A DNA stretch of 25,000 nt, from contig CAIIXF020000240.1 of the NCBI GenBank assembly GCA_903813345.2, positions 1-25,000 of the forward strand, given 5' to 3'. Below are positions 9,860-19,180 of the stretch, one piece after another. This DNA comes from Owenia fusiformis (lineage: Eukaryota > Annelida > Polychaeta > Sabellida > Oweniidae). Position 1 is the first letter of the stretch. Every line of letters starts with the position of its first letter. The notes under the pieces are model-generated. The model worked only from the letters and a program-made list of their open reading frames with translations. It had not been told where the DNA came from and did not search any database. Position numbers and translations under genes: made by a program.

Positions 9860-11239
9860 ATGGAATCACCGAACAATCGGGACGCTGTATTGAAGTATAA
9901 CGACACAATGACGATGTTGAACTTCACACTGAAAGAGACGTTAACAACAGTAATGCAAAACGCAACAATTGTCACACCTGTCGACCACTGTACCGAACAG
10001 TTGGATCTGACCCGTATGATTGTACAACATATATGTGTGCCTGTCATTGTTGGCATCGGAATACTCGGGAACACTCTAAATGTTATCGTTTTGACACGAA
10101 GATGGATGAGATCGTCGACGAATTGTTACTTGACTGCGTTAGCAATATTCGATATGGCATATCTTTTAATGACACTAACATTGAGTTTAAAACACCATTC
10201 CAAATTAGGCGATTTGTTAGCGTATAAATATTTTTACATGATAGCTAGGAACATCTCAAATATTTGCAGTAACACCACCGTTGCTCTGACGGTGACGTTT
10301 ACGGTTGAACGCTACATCGGTGTATGTTATCCAATGAAAGGACGAAGATGGTGCACTCCCGAAAGAGCTAAGTGGGTCATTTTAGGCATATGTTGTTTCA
10401 CTATGTGCGTAACATTCCCAGGATTTTTCGAAATGTATGTTGAACCCGTTCACAAAAACATTAGCGGCACTATCGTAACAGTTCAACACACGCTTCAATT
10501 CACCGATTTCAGCAAATCAGTAGCGTACAGCATGGGATATCATTGGGCCTTAAGCGCCTTGTTTACCTTTCTTCCTTTAGTCTCTCTATGTTTTTTCAAC
10601 ACCCTTCTTATACGAGCAGTGATGAAAGCCACCAAGCTCCGAAAACGCATGTCCAATTGCCGGGTCGTGAAGACAGACAGACAAGAGAGGCATAAGCAAG
10701 AACAGCAACGGATCACGCTAATGTTAATCTCAATCGTAATTGTCTTTTTGTTATGCCAGCTGCCAAGTGCCGTGCAACTGTTGAACATGACATTCGTCAT
10801 GAAATCTCGCAATCCGGGGCAATTGGAATTTTGCCAATGGAGAATCATCAATAATTGCTTTAATCTACTGGTCCAAATCAACTCTGCTGTCAACTTTATT
10901 CTCTATTCATATTTTAGTACGAAATTTAGGATGACTTTCAAGCGTATATTCTGTAAATGTATGAGGGCTGTCAAAGAAAAGGGTGGTCTGTTCTATTCCG
11001 AAAACAGTCACTACGTGGATAACAAGTACAGCATGTATGATAGTAAGACAACTCGTATGACGCAGATAAGAAAGGCGTGTAGCCCAAACACTAGCCCACC
11101 AGGCGGTCAAGCGAGTAAGATATGCATCAATGGAGGCCACTATAACGGGCGACTCAATAATAGTTACGTACTTATAAGGAGCCCTAACAGTGCTAATTCC
11201 TTAGAGGAAGTCGTCGATTCTCGTATCTCAAGTGTTTAA
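9860..11239 (+). CDS. FMRFamide-receptor-like class A neuropeptide GPCR
   Basis: A complete seven-transmembrane receptor of 459 residues, expected at the plasma membrane of neurons or their targets and coupled to heterotrimeric G proteins. The first in-frame ATG is at 9860 (context ATCATGG, with A at -3 and G at +4); the open frame runs 19 codons further upstream without an ATG. The N-terminus has three glycosylation sequons (N14, N21, N34). Transmembrane helices lie at roughly 54-80 (GN, N71), 88-109 (D98), 124-152 ending in ERY (150-152), 170-192, 228-253 (P239), 284-308 (CQLP, 299-302) and 328-350, with NFILY (345-349) in place of NPxxY. Helix 8 has cysteines 365 and 367, likely palmitoylated. 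The tail ends in SSV, a class I PDZ ligand. The MRSSTNCYLTALAI, ERYIGVCYPMK and PGFFE signatures resemble invertebrate FMRFamide receptors and related orphan receptors. The ligand cannot be named; the receptor fold is near certain. Confidence 0.93.
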   Translation: MESPNNRDAVLKYNDTMTMLNFTLKETLTTVMQNATIVTPVDHCTEQLDLTRMIVQHICVPVIVGIGILGNTLNVIVLTRRWMRSSTNCYLTALAIFDMAYLLMTLTLSLKHHSKLGDLLAYKYFYMIARNISNICSNTTVALTVTFTVERYIGVCYPMKGRRWCTPERAKWVILGICCFTMCVTFPGFFEMYVEPVHKNISGTIVTVQHTLQFTDFSKSVAYSMGYHWALSALFTFLPLVSLCFFNTLLIRAVMKATKLRKRMSNCRVVKTDRQERHKQEQQRITLMLISIVIVFLLCQLPSAVQLLNMTFVMKSRNPGQLEFCQWRIINNCFNLLVQINSAVNFILYSYFSTKFRMTFKRIFCKCMRAVKEKGGLFYSENSHYVDNKYSMYDSKTTRMTQIRKACSPNTSPPGGQASKICINGGHYNGRLNNSYVLIRSPNSANSLEEVVDSRISSV

Positions 11240-11974
11240 ATCCTATTACTGGAATACAGATACTAGCGCTGTTTAATTTAGATAGGCACATGATACCAGA
11301 GGGATTAAGAGAGTATTTGTTGATGACATTGTGTGAAAAATACTCACTTGTGAGCCCTCCCACAAAATTCGCAGTTGAAATATAATATTACAAGTGACAA
11401 AAACGGCGAAGATACAAAATTGGCTTAATTTGTTTTGAATATTGCAAGTGACAAGGACAAAATATCAATTATATATTGTTTCCTGTGTCCATTATAATTC
11501 TGTAGTGCACTGTAAAAATCATCCGTTAACTAACTTGAAAAGGCATACTCAAATACTTTTTTCTGCTTAAATGTGTACTGGAACTAAAACTGTTTATGTT
11601 CTGTCTAATTCATGTAATTCTTCAGTTATTGTAAAGATATACTGAAATTTAAAATGGCCTATCAAATCAGTATCAAACATTCAAACGTTAATGTCAGAGG
11701 CTAGAAATTGAAAGGACTGAAACGGAAAATTGTTTGTGTATTATAAATTGACTCGGTAAGTAATAACTAAAGAATTATGGTCCTAAAACACAAATCAAAA
11801 AATCATCAGAACAACATTACTGCTCATGCCATCCATAGCCTTTGATATATTTTCTGTAAATATTCAATTCGAAAATTATCTATTTATTATCATTATACTA
11901 ATTTACTCATTTAAAAGTGAAACAACTGTTAGCACCTTTTTCCAATTTAGAGCTTGTCGCATACTGCTTATTAA
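11240..11974 (+). other. 3' flank / probable 3' UTR of the receptor
   Basis: AT-rich sequence directly after the stop codon with no open frame of note. I find no AATAAA or ATTAAA here. The only internal repeat seen is a pair of AAGTGACAA-containing segments (about 11388-11400 and 11444-11456). The transcript may run to the AATAAA in the adjoining MITE (11991-11996) or use a variant signal. Confidence 0.45.
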
Positions 11975-11976
11975 TA

Positions 11977-12213
11977 CAGTGCTCACCATAAATAAATGAC
12001 ACCTGGATTTGCTGAAGTGAGGATTTCCCATGTTAAAAAGAAGAGACTTTTCAAGAGGCTATACATCAGTGGATGAGAGTATACAATATGTAAACTATAC
12101 AAAACTTAAGAGATGTGTATCTAGACATTATTGGAAAGTATAAAGTCTCAAATCACCATGGTCTGGAAATGGTGATAGAAAATTCATGTGTCATTTATTT
12201 ATGGTGAGTACTT
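11977..12213. mobile_element. Mariner-like MITE carrying an AATAAA
   Basis: Terminal inverted repeats of about 26 bp: left CAGTGCTCACCATAAATAAA, right the near-perfect complement ending GGTGAGTACTT. TA flanks both ends (11975-11976 and 12214-12215), as expected of Tc1/mariner-type insertion. The element is 237 bp with no coding capacity. The left inverted repeat contains AATAAA (11991-11996), the first canonical polyadenylation signal downstream of the receptor stop, so the insertion may define the 3' end of that transcript. Confidence 0.85.
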
Positions 12214-12215
12214 TA

Positions 12216-12690
12216 TAGGTGATCAATTTTTCAAGCTTTACCATCCCAAGATAAGGTGTTATCCTGAGCTGAGCTCCTTAACGGGGCTCTAAATAGAGGT
12301 TTATCATACGGGAGATTATTTACAGTGTGCTGTGGACCATGTCTTTTATTCATATTATAAATCAAATTGATTTGATTTCTTCATATGGAATCACTTGGAC
12401 GTTATATAATATCTTGATTATCTCATCTGTGGGACCTTTCACTGAAAATAAGATCTTATAACCATAAAACCAGTTATTCATTGTCTGTGTTCATGGATTG
12501 TTTCGATCATAAGACCTTTCACCGAGGAATGTCCTATACTTAACCATGCATGTAATCAATTATTTTATATAATTCAATTACATTAGAAGATGTTCTTGAT
12601 AAAAGTGTTGTAATTTTGTATTTTTCTGAATATTAATTGCATAATTAATGAACGACATTACGATGATTTAAGTATCTATCTGTAGTTTTT
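12216..12690. other. Intergenic sequence, nothing recognised
   Basis: There is no gene or clear repeat. It could include the decayed body of the LINE whose tail lies at 12699-12755, but I see no coding remnant. Confidence 0.4.
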
Positions 12691-12698
12691 ACATTTTC

Positions 12699-12755
12699 CT
12701 GCCCCCTGGGGAAATTAATAAAAGCTCAGAATCAGATGACTGAATGAATGAAATA
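12699..12755 (+). mobile_element. LINE 3' tail (CR1/L2-like), truncated
   Basis: The segment CCTGCCCCCTGGGGAAATTA, then ATAAAAGCTCAGAATC and a short TGAATGAATGAA run, has the form of 3' ends of CR1/L2-type non-LTR retrotransposons: a stable CCCC/GGGG stem, an AATAAA-like signal and a short tandem tail. No reverse transcriptase sequence is visible upstream, which fits the usual 5' truncation. The upstream limit cannot be set. Confidence 0.4.
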
Positions 12756-12830
12756 TATCCCTAAGCAGAACTTAAATCATAACACTGCAAGCAGATCTGA
12801 AGAGAGCCAATCAATCTTATTCCAACGTCG

Positions 12831-13256
12831 CACACCCCCTCCATAAGTTTGGCAACCGAGAGTTTTCATCGGATAACATTTCAAAGAGTGCTTGATTGTT
12901 TGAATTTTGGTATTTACAACATTTTGGAAATGTGACGTTGATGATTTTTTAATTGCCATAAGTTTGGCAACCGAGAGTTTTCATCGGATAACATTTCAAA
13001 GAGTGCTTGATTGTTTGAATTTTGGTATTTACAACATTTTGGAAATATGACGTTGATGATTTTTTAATTGCCATAAGTTTGGCAACCGAGAGTTTTCATC
13101 GGATAACATTTCAAAGAGTGCTTGATTGTTTGAATTTTGGTATTTACAACATTTTGGAAATATGACGTTGATGATTTTTTAATTGCCAAATATAAACAAT
13201 CTTTGATAAGTTATCAAAAAGAGAACTTCCAGTTGGCAAACTTATGGAGGGGAGTG
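12831..13256. mobile_element. MITE with a tandem-repeat core
   Basis: Terminal inverted repeats of about 25 bp: left CACACCCCCTCCATAAGTTT followed by GGCAAC, right the complement ending GGAGGGGAGTG. TA follows the right end (13257-13258) but the left flank is CG, so the target duplication is not intact. Most of the interior is three 115-bp tandem units whose first bases are themselves part of the left terminus. About 50 bp of unique sequence precede the right end. An isolated copy of the right end occurs at 15225-15249, showing that these termini belong to a dispersed family. Confidence 0.8.
12841..13185. repeat. Three tandem copies of a 115-bp unit
   Basis: Units begin at 12841, 12956 and 13071 with CCATAAGTTTGGCAACCGAG. 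They are the same length and almost identical; the clear difference is GGAAATGTG in unit 1 against GGAAATATG in units 2 and 3. Such low divergence implies recent amplification. The unit boundary coincides with the element's terminal repeat, so every unit carries a copy of the inner part of the left terminus. The minus-strand open frame here is not a gene. Confidence 0.97.
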
Positions 13257-13259
13257 TAC

Positions 13260-14480
13260 GTTAGTTTACGAAACATTGTTCTCTAGAGGCTAAATATTCA
13301 AATTATACCGCGATAATCTAAACCAAGACGATGATCGAATGAGTAAATGATTATAATTATAACAGTCCGCCGAATCGAGTGGCCTACAATTGTATGTTAG
13401 TCCGAATAAGATATCAATATGACCAACTAATTTATACTAAATTAATATCATATTTCGTCACCGTTTCCATTACTTTGAATTTAATGATGTCAATCTATTG
13501 GCTAATTGCTAAATACTGTTAACCGGCAATCCATTGCGCGGTCAATAATTAAAATCATTTCCCACTCTTAAACAATCAAAATCGAGCTATATCAACTGAT
13601 TGACTGCAATAAGTGCTTATGCTGGTATGTTGCTGTACACAACATTTATGCTATTGAAGTCATTACTTGCAATAGATACTCCTCATCAACATGATCAATT
13701 TGGTGAAAAGAAAAACCGATGAACGAATAATTGATTGGGAGAATAATTTGAATGACCCCCATTTTGGTCGGTTTGATTTTGTTTCGTCCAGTGCACTTAA
13801 TGTGTGGAAAATACAAATAAACAATATTTTGATGCGAGTGTAGATTTTTATAGAATAACATTGGTTTAATAAGTTGTTTTTCCATTTTCCCAAAAACTTC
13901 TGTCAACAACATCCCGAGATTTTGAATGTTTCACATGGTAGTATGTCTTGGAAATTAATATTTTTATTTGACAGTTGATGTTTTCGATTAATCGTATGTA
14001 CACAAGTGAATGAACGACTAGATTGGCAGTTGTGGTTTTATCATCGATTAATAATTTAGATGCACAATATTCAATTTGAGATAACACAGTCTCAGCAAGA
14101 CAGGTTCTTGTCGTTAAGGGAAATTTCTATTAATATAAACTTCTATAACATTGTAGTTGTTAGCATTCGATTCTCTATGACAATCACCCGTTTTTGTTAT
14201 ATCTTGTCAATCAATGTATTTGGCCCTTCTACATGTACCTTGCACCATTTTATTTGCTTATTTTAAATTCATCTTTTAAATCTCCTCAGAAGATCCATGC
14301 GTACATTTTTATGTTGCGCAGATATACCCGATACCTCAAATGTATAAGAACAAAAAATAAAACAATGGAACACAAACGCAAAACCTTCACAAGATCATTG
14401 CAAACTGGTCCTTTGCAAGATTTCAATGATTATTTACCGGAAGGTTAGAATATAGAGTTCATCCCGAGGGATATATAAAG
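13260..14480. other. Intergenic sequence, no supported gene
   Basis: Several frames of 60-90 codons overlap on both strands (13646-14448), but none shows a domain, a repeated pattern or splice-consistent ends. The region is AT-rich and looks non-coding. Confidence 0.5.
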
Positions 14481-14483
14481 AGG

Positions 14484-14595
14484 TTATTTACTGGGCGGTA
14501 TTGAATATGGTTTTTATACCGAGGCAAACCTGGTCAAACATGATATTTCTCCAGAGACCGAAATGACGATGTTCAATCACCCTCTCAGTAAATAA
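14484..14595. repeat. Short inverted repeat, possible small MITE
   Basis: TTATTTACTGGGCGGTATTG (14484-14503) faces TTATTTACTGAGAGGGTGAT (the complement of 14595-14576). The two continue into TGAA and similar sequence. The flanks are ATATATA-rich on both sides. At about 112 bp it could be a decayed MITE or a palindromic remnant. No target duplication can be fixed. Confidence 0.5.
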
Positions 14596-14599
14596 TTAT

Positions 14600-14984
14600 A
14601 TATACAGCGTGAGGAAATAAAAGTATACAATTACTACTAAACGATATATCATTGGAAGTACATGACTTTGTACAATTCAGTTTCCGATACAATGATATGA
14701 CATTTAATACCCTTTGCATTCGTTTGACTTCACTTCTTAAAAGAGAGCTTCGTCTTGTAGTTTAACTAGACTCTGCACGCAGGGTAGACATTTAATGAAT
14801 GTGGGTTTCTATAATAAAAGTTAGACCTCTGTTTGCAAATTTTCATGGTCAAATAATGTCACGAATTCTATATCATAAAGTAACTAATCTGTATATATTT
14901 CATCATCCTTAAGATTTTTTGAGCAGTACCGATACATCACCTCAAAGTTTTTTACCAAATCCTTCGAGGCTCTTTAGCTAACTA
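14600..14984. other. Intergenic sequence, nothing recognised
   Basis: AT-rich sequence with no open frame, repeat or RNA gene that I can support, leading into the minisatellite. Confidence 0.5.
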
Positions 14985-16165
14985 CTTGTATATATTGAAT
15001 AAAGTTTCAAATTCTCTAAAACGTGACCTTACCATTACCTAGTATATTTACTGAAGTTTGAAATTCTCTACAGATTGACCTTACCATTACCTAATAGTAT
15101 ATTGAATAAATATAGAAATTCTCTACAAGTTGACCTTACCATTACCTAATAGTATATTGAATAAATATAGAAATTCTCTACAAGTTGACCTTACCATTAC
15201 CTAATAGTTCAATGGGGAATAAAGGTTGCCAAACTCATGGAGGGGAGTGTACCATTACCATAGTATATTTACTGAAGTTTGAAATTCTCTACAGGTTGAT
15301 CTTACCATTACCTAATTTAATGAAGTTCGAAATTCGTTGACCTTACAATTGTCTTAGTATATTCGATGAAGTTAAAGAAATTTTTTACAGGTTTATCTTA
15401 CCATTACCTTATTTACTAAAGCTTAAACCTTGTAATTATTAGTTACCTTAATATATTTCATAAAGTTTGAAATTCTCTTCAGGTTGACCTACCATTACCT
15501 GAGTTTATTGAATAAAGTTTACAATTTTCTACAGGCTGACCTTATAATTATCTTAGTATATTTACTAAAGTTTGAAATTGTCGACCTTACCATTAGCTTG
15601 ATATATCTGTTAAAGTTTGAAATTCTCTACAGACTGACCTTACCATTGCATTAGTATATTGAAAAAGTTTGAAGTTCTCTACAGATTGACCTTTACATTA
15701 CCTTGATATATCTAATGAAGTTTGAAATTCTCTACAGATTGACCTTACCTTGATATATCTGATAAAAAGTTTGAAATTCTCTACAGATTGACCTTACCTT
15801 GATATATCTAATGAAGTTTGAAATTCTCTACAGATTGACCTTACCTTGATATATCTGATAAAGTTTGACATTCTCTACAGATTGACCTTACCATTACCTT
15901 GATATATCTAATGAAGTTTGAAATTCTCTACAGATTGACCTTACCATTACCTTGATATATCTAATGAAGTTTGAAATGTTTAAATGGTTAGTGGTTAACC
16001 TTACCATGACCTTAATATATTGAATAAAGTTTGAAATTCTTGACCTTACAACTAACTGATGAAGTTTGGAATTTTCTACAGGTTGACCATACCCATTGCC
16101 TTAGAATATTCGATGAAGTTTGAAATTTTCTACAAGTTGACCTTACCACTACTTATATATTTCGA
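14985..16165. repeat. Degenerate minisatellite, 47- and 55-bp units
   Basis: About twenty variants of a unit built from GTTTGAAATTCTCTACAG, a TTGACCTTACCATTACC block and a TATATTGAATAAA-like block. GACCTTACC recurs at spacings of about 52-55 bp in the first part (15025, 15077, 15132, 15187). Around 15740-15890 a short form of about 47 bp lacks one CCATTA-type segment. Copies are diverged at the edges and most alike in the middle (15690-15965), the pattern left by unequal exchange. One transposon end interrupts it at 15225-15249. There is no coding capacity. Confidence 0.93.
15225..15249 (-). mobile_element. Solo terminal repeat of the 12831-13256 element family
   Basis: GTTGCCAAACTCATGGAGGG followed by GAGTG matches the right end of the element at 12831-13256 with one or two changes, and is followed by TA as there. 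No partner terminus lies nearby; 17 bp on its inner side (about 15208-15224) match neither the array nor the other copy. Array sequence resumes right after the TA. It is probably the residue of an insertion later removed by deletion or by array turnover. Confidence 0.75.
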
Positions 16166-16262
16166 GATGATAATATCTTAACTATATTTTAAATGTTTGA
16201 AGCAATTAAGACTGATTGAATGAGGCGCTACTATATTCGAGATGATAATATTTAGCTATATA
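16155..16262. repeat. Direct repeat pair, ~30 bp
   Basis: The segment TTCGAGATGATAATATCTTA (from about 16161) recurs almost unchanged at about 16236, about 75 bp on, at the right edge of the minisatellite. It may be a local duplication. Confidence 0.7.
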
Positions 16263-16264
16263 TC

Positions 16265-16820
16265 AAATGAGACCAGTCAATAAACCAAGTAAAGTGTTAA
16301 TATTTTGACTATGACTTTGTTTCTGATCTAGCATATACGATAGACCGAAAGCTGTTGATTAAATTGTTATCTCAACAAAGTTCGAATAAAGCTATCTAGC
16401 TGCTCGTTAACCGGCAAATCTGCAAATACGATCATGAGAAATACGGGGAATCAATCACCGGATTATAGAGTATCGACGTGGTAATGACTCTACGTTGAAG
16501 TTCTAAAACACCACTTGTTTTATACGAGGGGTGACCGGTAAGTAGTTGGACTTATGGTACACAATTTAATAATTTCATGCACACATCTCACTTGGCAAAT
16601 AACTACTAATCCTCGACGTTGCTGTTTTGAACAGGATAAATGATCACATGTCTTAGAGATGCTGATATTTTACGAATCAATAACTTTATATCTTTGGATG
16701 TTAGAATTTAATGAAAATCTTTCAAATGAGAGCATTTTCCGCGAACATATTGAACGACCTGGTAAATTTAACAATTAGTAGAATTAGTAGACAAGAGGCT
16801 AGATATTTTGAAAAACTTCT
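16265..16820. other. Intergenic sequence with a possible mariner end
   Basis: No gene is seen. At 16525-16550 the sequence CGAGGGGTGACCGGTAAGTA, preceded by TA, resembles mariner-type termini (CGAGGG..G....AAGT). No convincing opposite end was found, so it is only noted. Confidence 0.35.
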
Positions 16821-17279
16821 CCATTGTGATTAGAACTTATATTATAGCTGTCACTGAACATAAATTATCTCTATACCTGTAGATAATAATATTATTTACA
16901 TCCTACACGAAATACGTTTTGTTCAATTCACAACAAGCATTTCTAGGGAGTATCACAAAGAAAATTCTGATATATTTTATTCAATCAAAATACATTGTTA
17001 CAAACCTTATACATATTGCTCACATAACATGTGACTTTAGCATTATTGGATGATTGTGCTGTGTCACTTTGTGAGTTTCATGGCATTTACTATATTGTGA
17101 TGGTGCAAATTACAAGCTGTCGAGTACGAAGGGAACATCCCTCGTACTCGTAGACGTCTAACTCTTATTCTCAGTTCCTAATCCTTTCAACAGAAATAGT
17201 TAGTGAAACAGATTAGTTGTTTGAGCAAGTTAAAGAATAAAAGGCCTGTCATTCTTGTGTTGTTTGCATTCTCTGTATT
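16821..17279. repeat. Dispersed repeat A, copy 1
   Basis: These 459 bp are repeated in the same orientation at 23001-23450 with high identity and a net 9-bp length difference. The ends are sharp: the two copies diverge before CCATTGTGAT / TCATTATGAT and after CTCTGTATT. I see no terminal inverted repeats, no long open frame and no poly(A) tail, so the class is unknown. A hairpin at 17121-17150 is intact in this copy and decayed in the other. Confidence 0.9.
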
Positions 17280-18755
17280 ATCTCCATTTATGAGAAAGAG
17301 CATAAGCAATATTACCAGTTAACACATCTAAATACAAATCATATAACATATTTAAAGATAAATATCTGACATGACATATAGGGCTTTACATTAATATTCA
17401 AAGTACAAGGAAGTCAGCTTCTTATTTGCATTAGGAAGTGCTAATGTTATCTAATGGCTCTACTTTCAATGTAAACTTGTCAGACATATTAGCGTACATG
17501 TACAGGTTTTGACATGAAAATCAATAGATAAATCCAATAAATTCCCAATAAAACCTGTCATATTTTGTCATTTTTTATATTTTTTGTCACAAAAGAAAGA
17601 AATATATTTTGAGTTTTGAGAAAACCTCTATTTGTTCATCACTTCAATCCGATGTGAAAGAAATTATGGTCCCCTGGGCATTATGGTTCCATTTCCTTAC
17701 GGCCCTTACTGGCCCTGACTGTGTATAATTAATAAGGAAAATAATTGTAATTAGGTCACCATATAAATCAATAGAGAATAGGACCAAAATTTGATAAAGG
17801 ACCACCTACCATTTACACATGGATTTCAATGGCACTCACAATTAAAAAACCAAAGGCAATTTATAAATGAATGGATGTAACAGTTTTTTCGAATACAATT
17901 AACAAAGTAAGAGAACACATATCTAATTTAGAGTCCCACATAAACCGGAGTTTCTCACTATACTGGTCGCAACCACTGCACTTACTGACTCAATATTTTA
18001 AGCCCAGCATGGCGTAATGGACGTTTTTAAGCACGAGGGTATTGTACTAGACTTTAAAGGAGGGCGTAAGCATGAGAAGGCATGGAAAGTAATGACGTGA
18101 GGTAGAAAAGATTTCTGAGCGGAATTTATTGAGAGGTTTCTCATCCCAACTTTTGATTTACGCTTCTTTTCAGTTCACACTTCAGTGAAGCTATCAGATG
18201 ACTCTAATCGTATGGCCGGATTTAATGAAAGGGGATCTTAAATAACCTAATTCTGCACCAGCTTAAAGCTTTAATATATTCTTTATCTAATGCGATTTCA
18301 TCGATTTCATCATGTTTTAAATAATTAAACTGTATTGCAACACGTATAAATTTACTATTCAGATGGTTGTGAATGACTGGCGAATGAACCTTTGAAAGCA
18401 AGGTCATACTATTCAAAGCATCGTAACTAGAATTCAACACATGCTGATGAAACACCCACCATCATGCCATGCATTATGCATAAATGAACTATTCCAGATG
18501 AAATTCACTGGGAAAGGCGATATATGACCATGACGTAATGGTTATATATATTGTCGCGCCTGGGCCGTTTCGCCGAGCACCCTGTACACTCGCTGGGGAT
18601 CTTTGGAGGTGTTATAAGGGTGTCGACCTGGTTTGGTGGTACTTCAGTTACCAATAGAAGATGGCTCTACAAAACAATTATGTACAGGGTTTTTCAAATC
18701 TATTTCAACAATTATTTACAATCAATAACAAAATGTCCATATAATATAACGATAT
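17280..18755. other. Intergenic sequence leading into GC-rich block
   Basis: No gene is supported. From about 18551 to 18650 the composition shifts abruptly to GC-rich (TGTCGCGCCTGGGCCGTTTC...), which could be the edge of a retroelement or LTR. I find no matching second LTR or primer-binding site. The open frame starting here has no ATG until well inside and merges into the repeat block. Confidence 0.4.
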
Positions 18756-19180
18756 CTCTTCAAGAGAAGTCTCTGCTCTGGAGCTTGTTTGGCTTTAAGA
18801 GTCACTTCGTCTCTTTATCTTCTCTGCCTGTAGTTTGTTCAGCTCTAGGAGCAACCTCAGCTCCAGGAGTCACTTCGTCTCTTGGAAAACCACGCGAGCT
18901 CTGTCTCTTGGGAGGGACCAGGCTCCGGAGTAACCTCGGCTCGGGAGTCGCCACTTCTCAGGGGAAACCTCTGCTCTGGAACGAGATACACACGCTGGGA
19001 GTATCGCCAGCTCTGGAGTCGTCTCGTCTCAAGAAAAACCACGCAAACTCTGTCTCTGGGAAGGGGTCCAGGCTCTGGAACAACCTCGGCTCGGGAGTCA
19101 CCACTTTGCAGGAGAAACCTCAGCTCTGGAACACGCTTGGAGTATCGTCAGCTCGGAGTCGTCTCGTCTCAAGAGAAACC

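Noticed and set aside
9838-11140. Minus-strand and +1-frame open frames inside the receptor gene
   Set aside because: Shadows of the receptor coding sequence with no domain of their own.
14985-16165. CRISPR-like array
   Set aside because: The repeats are degenerate and contiguous, without unique spacers, in an animal genome. It is a minisatellite.
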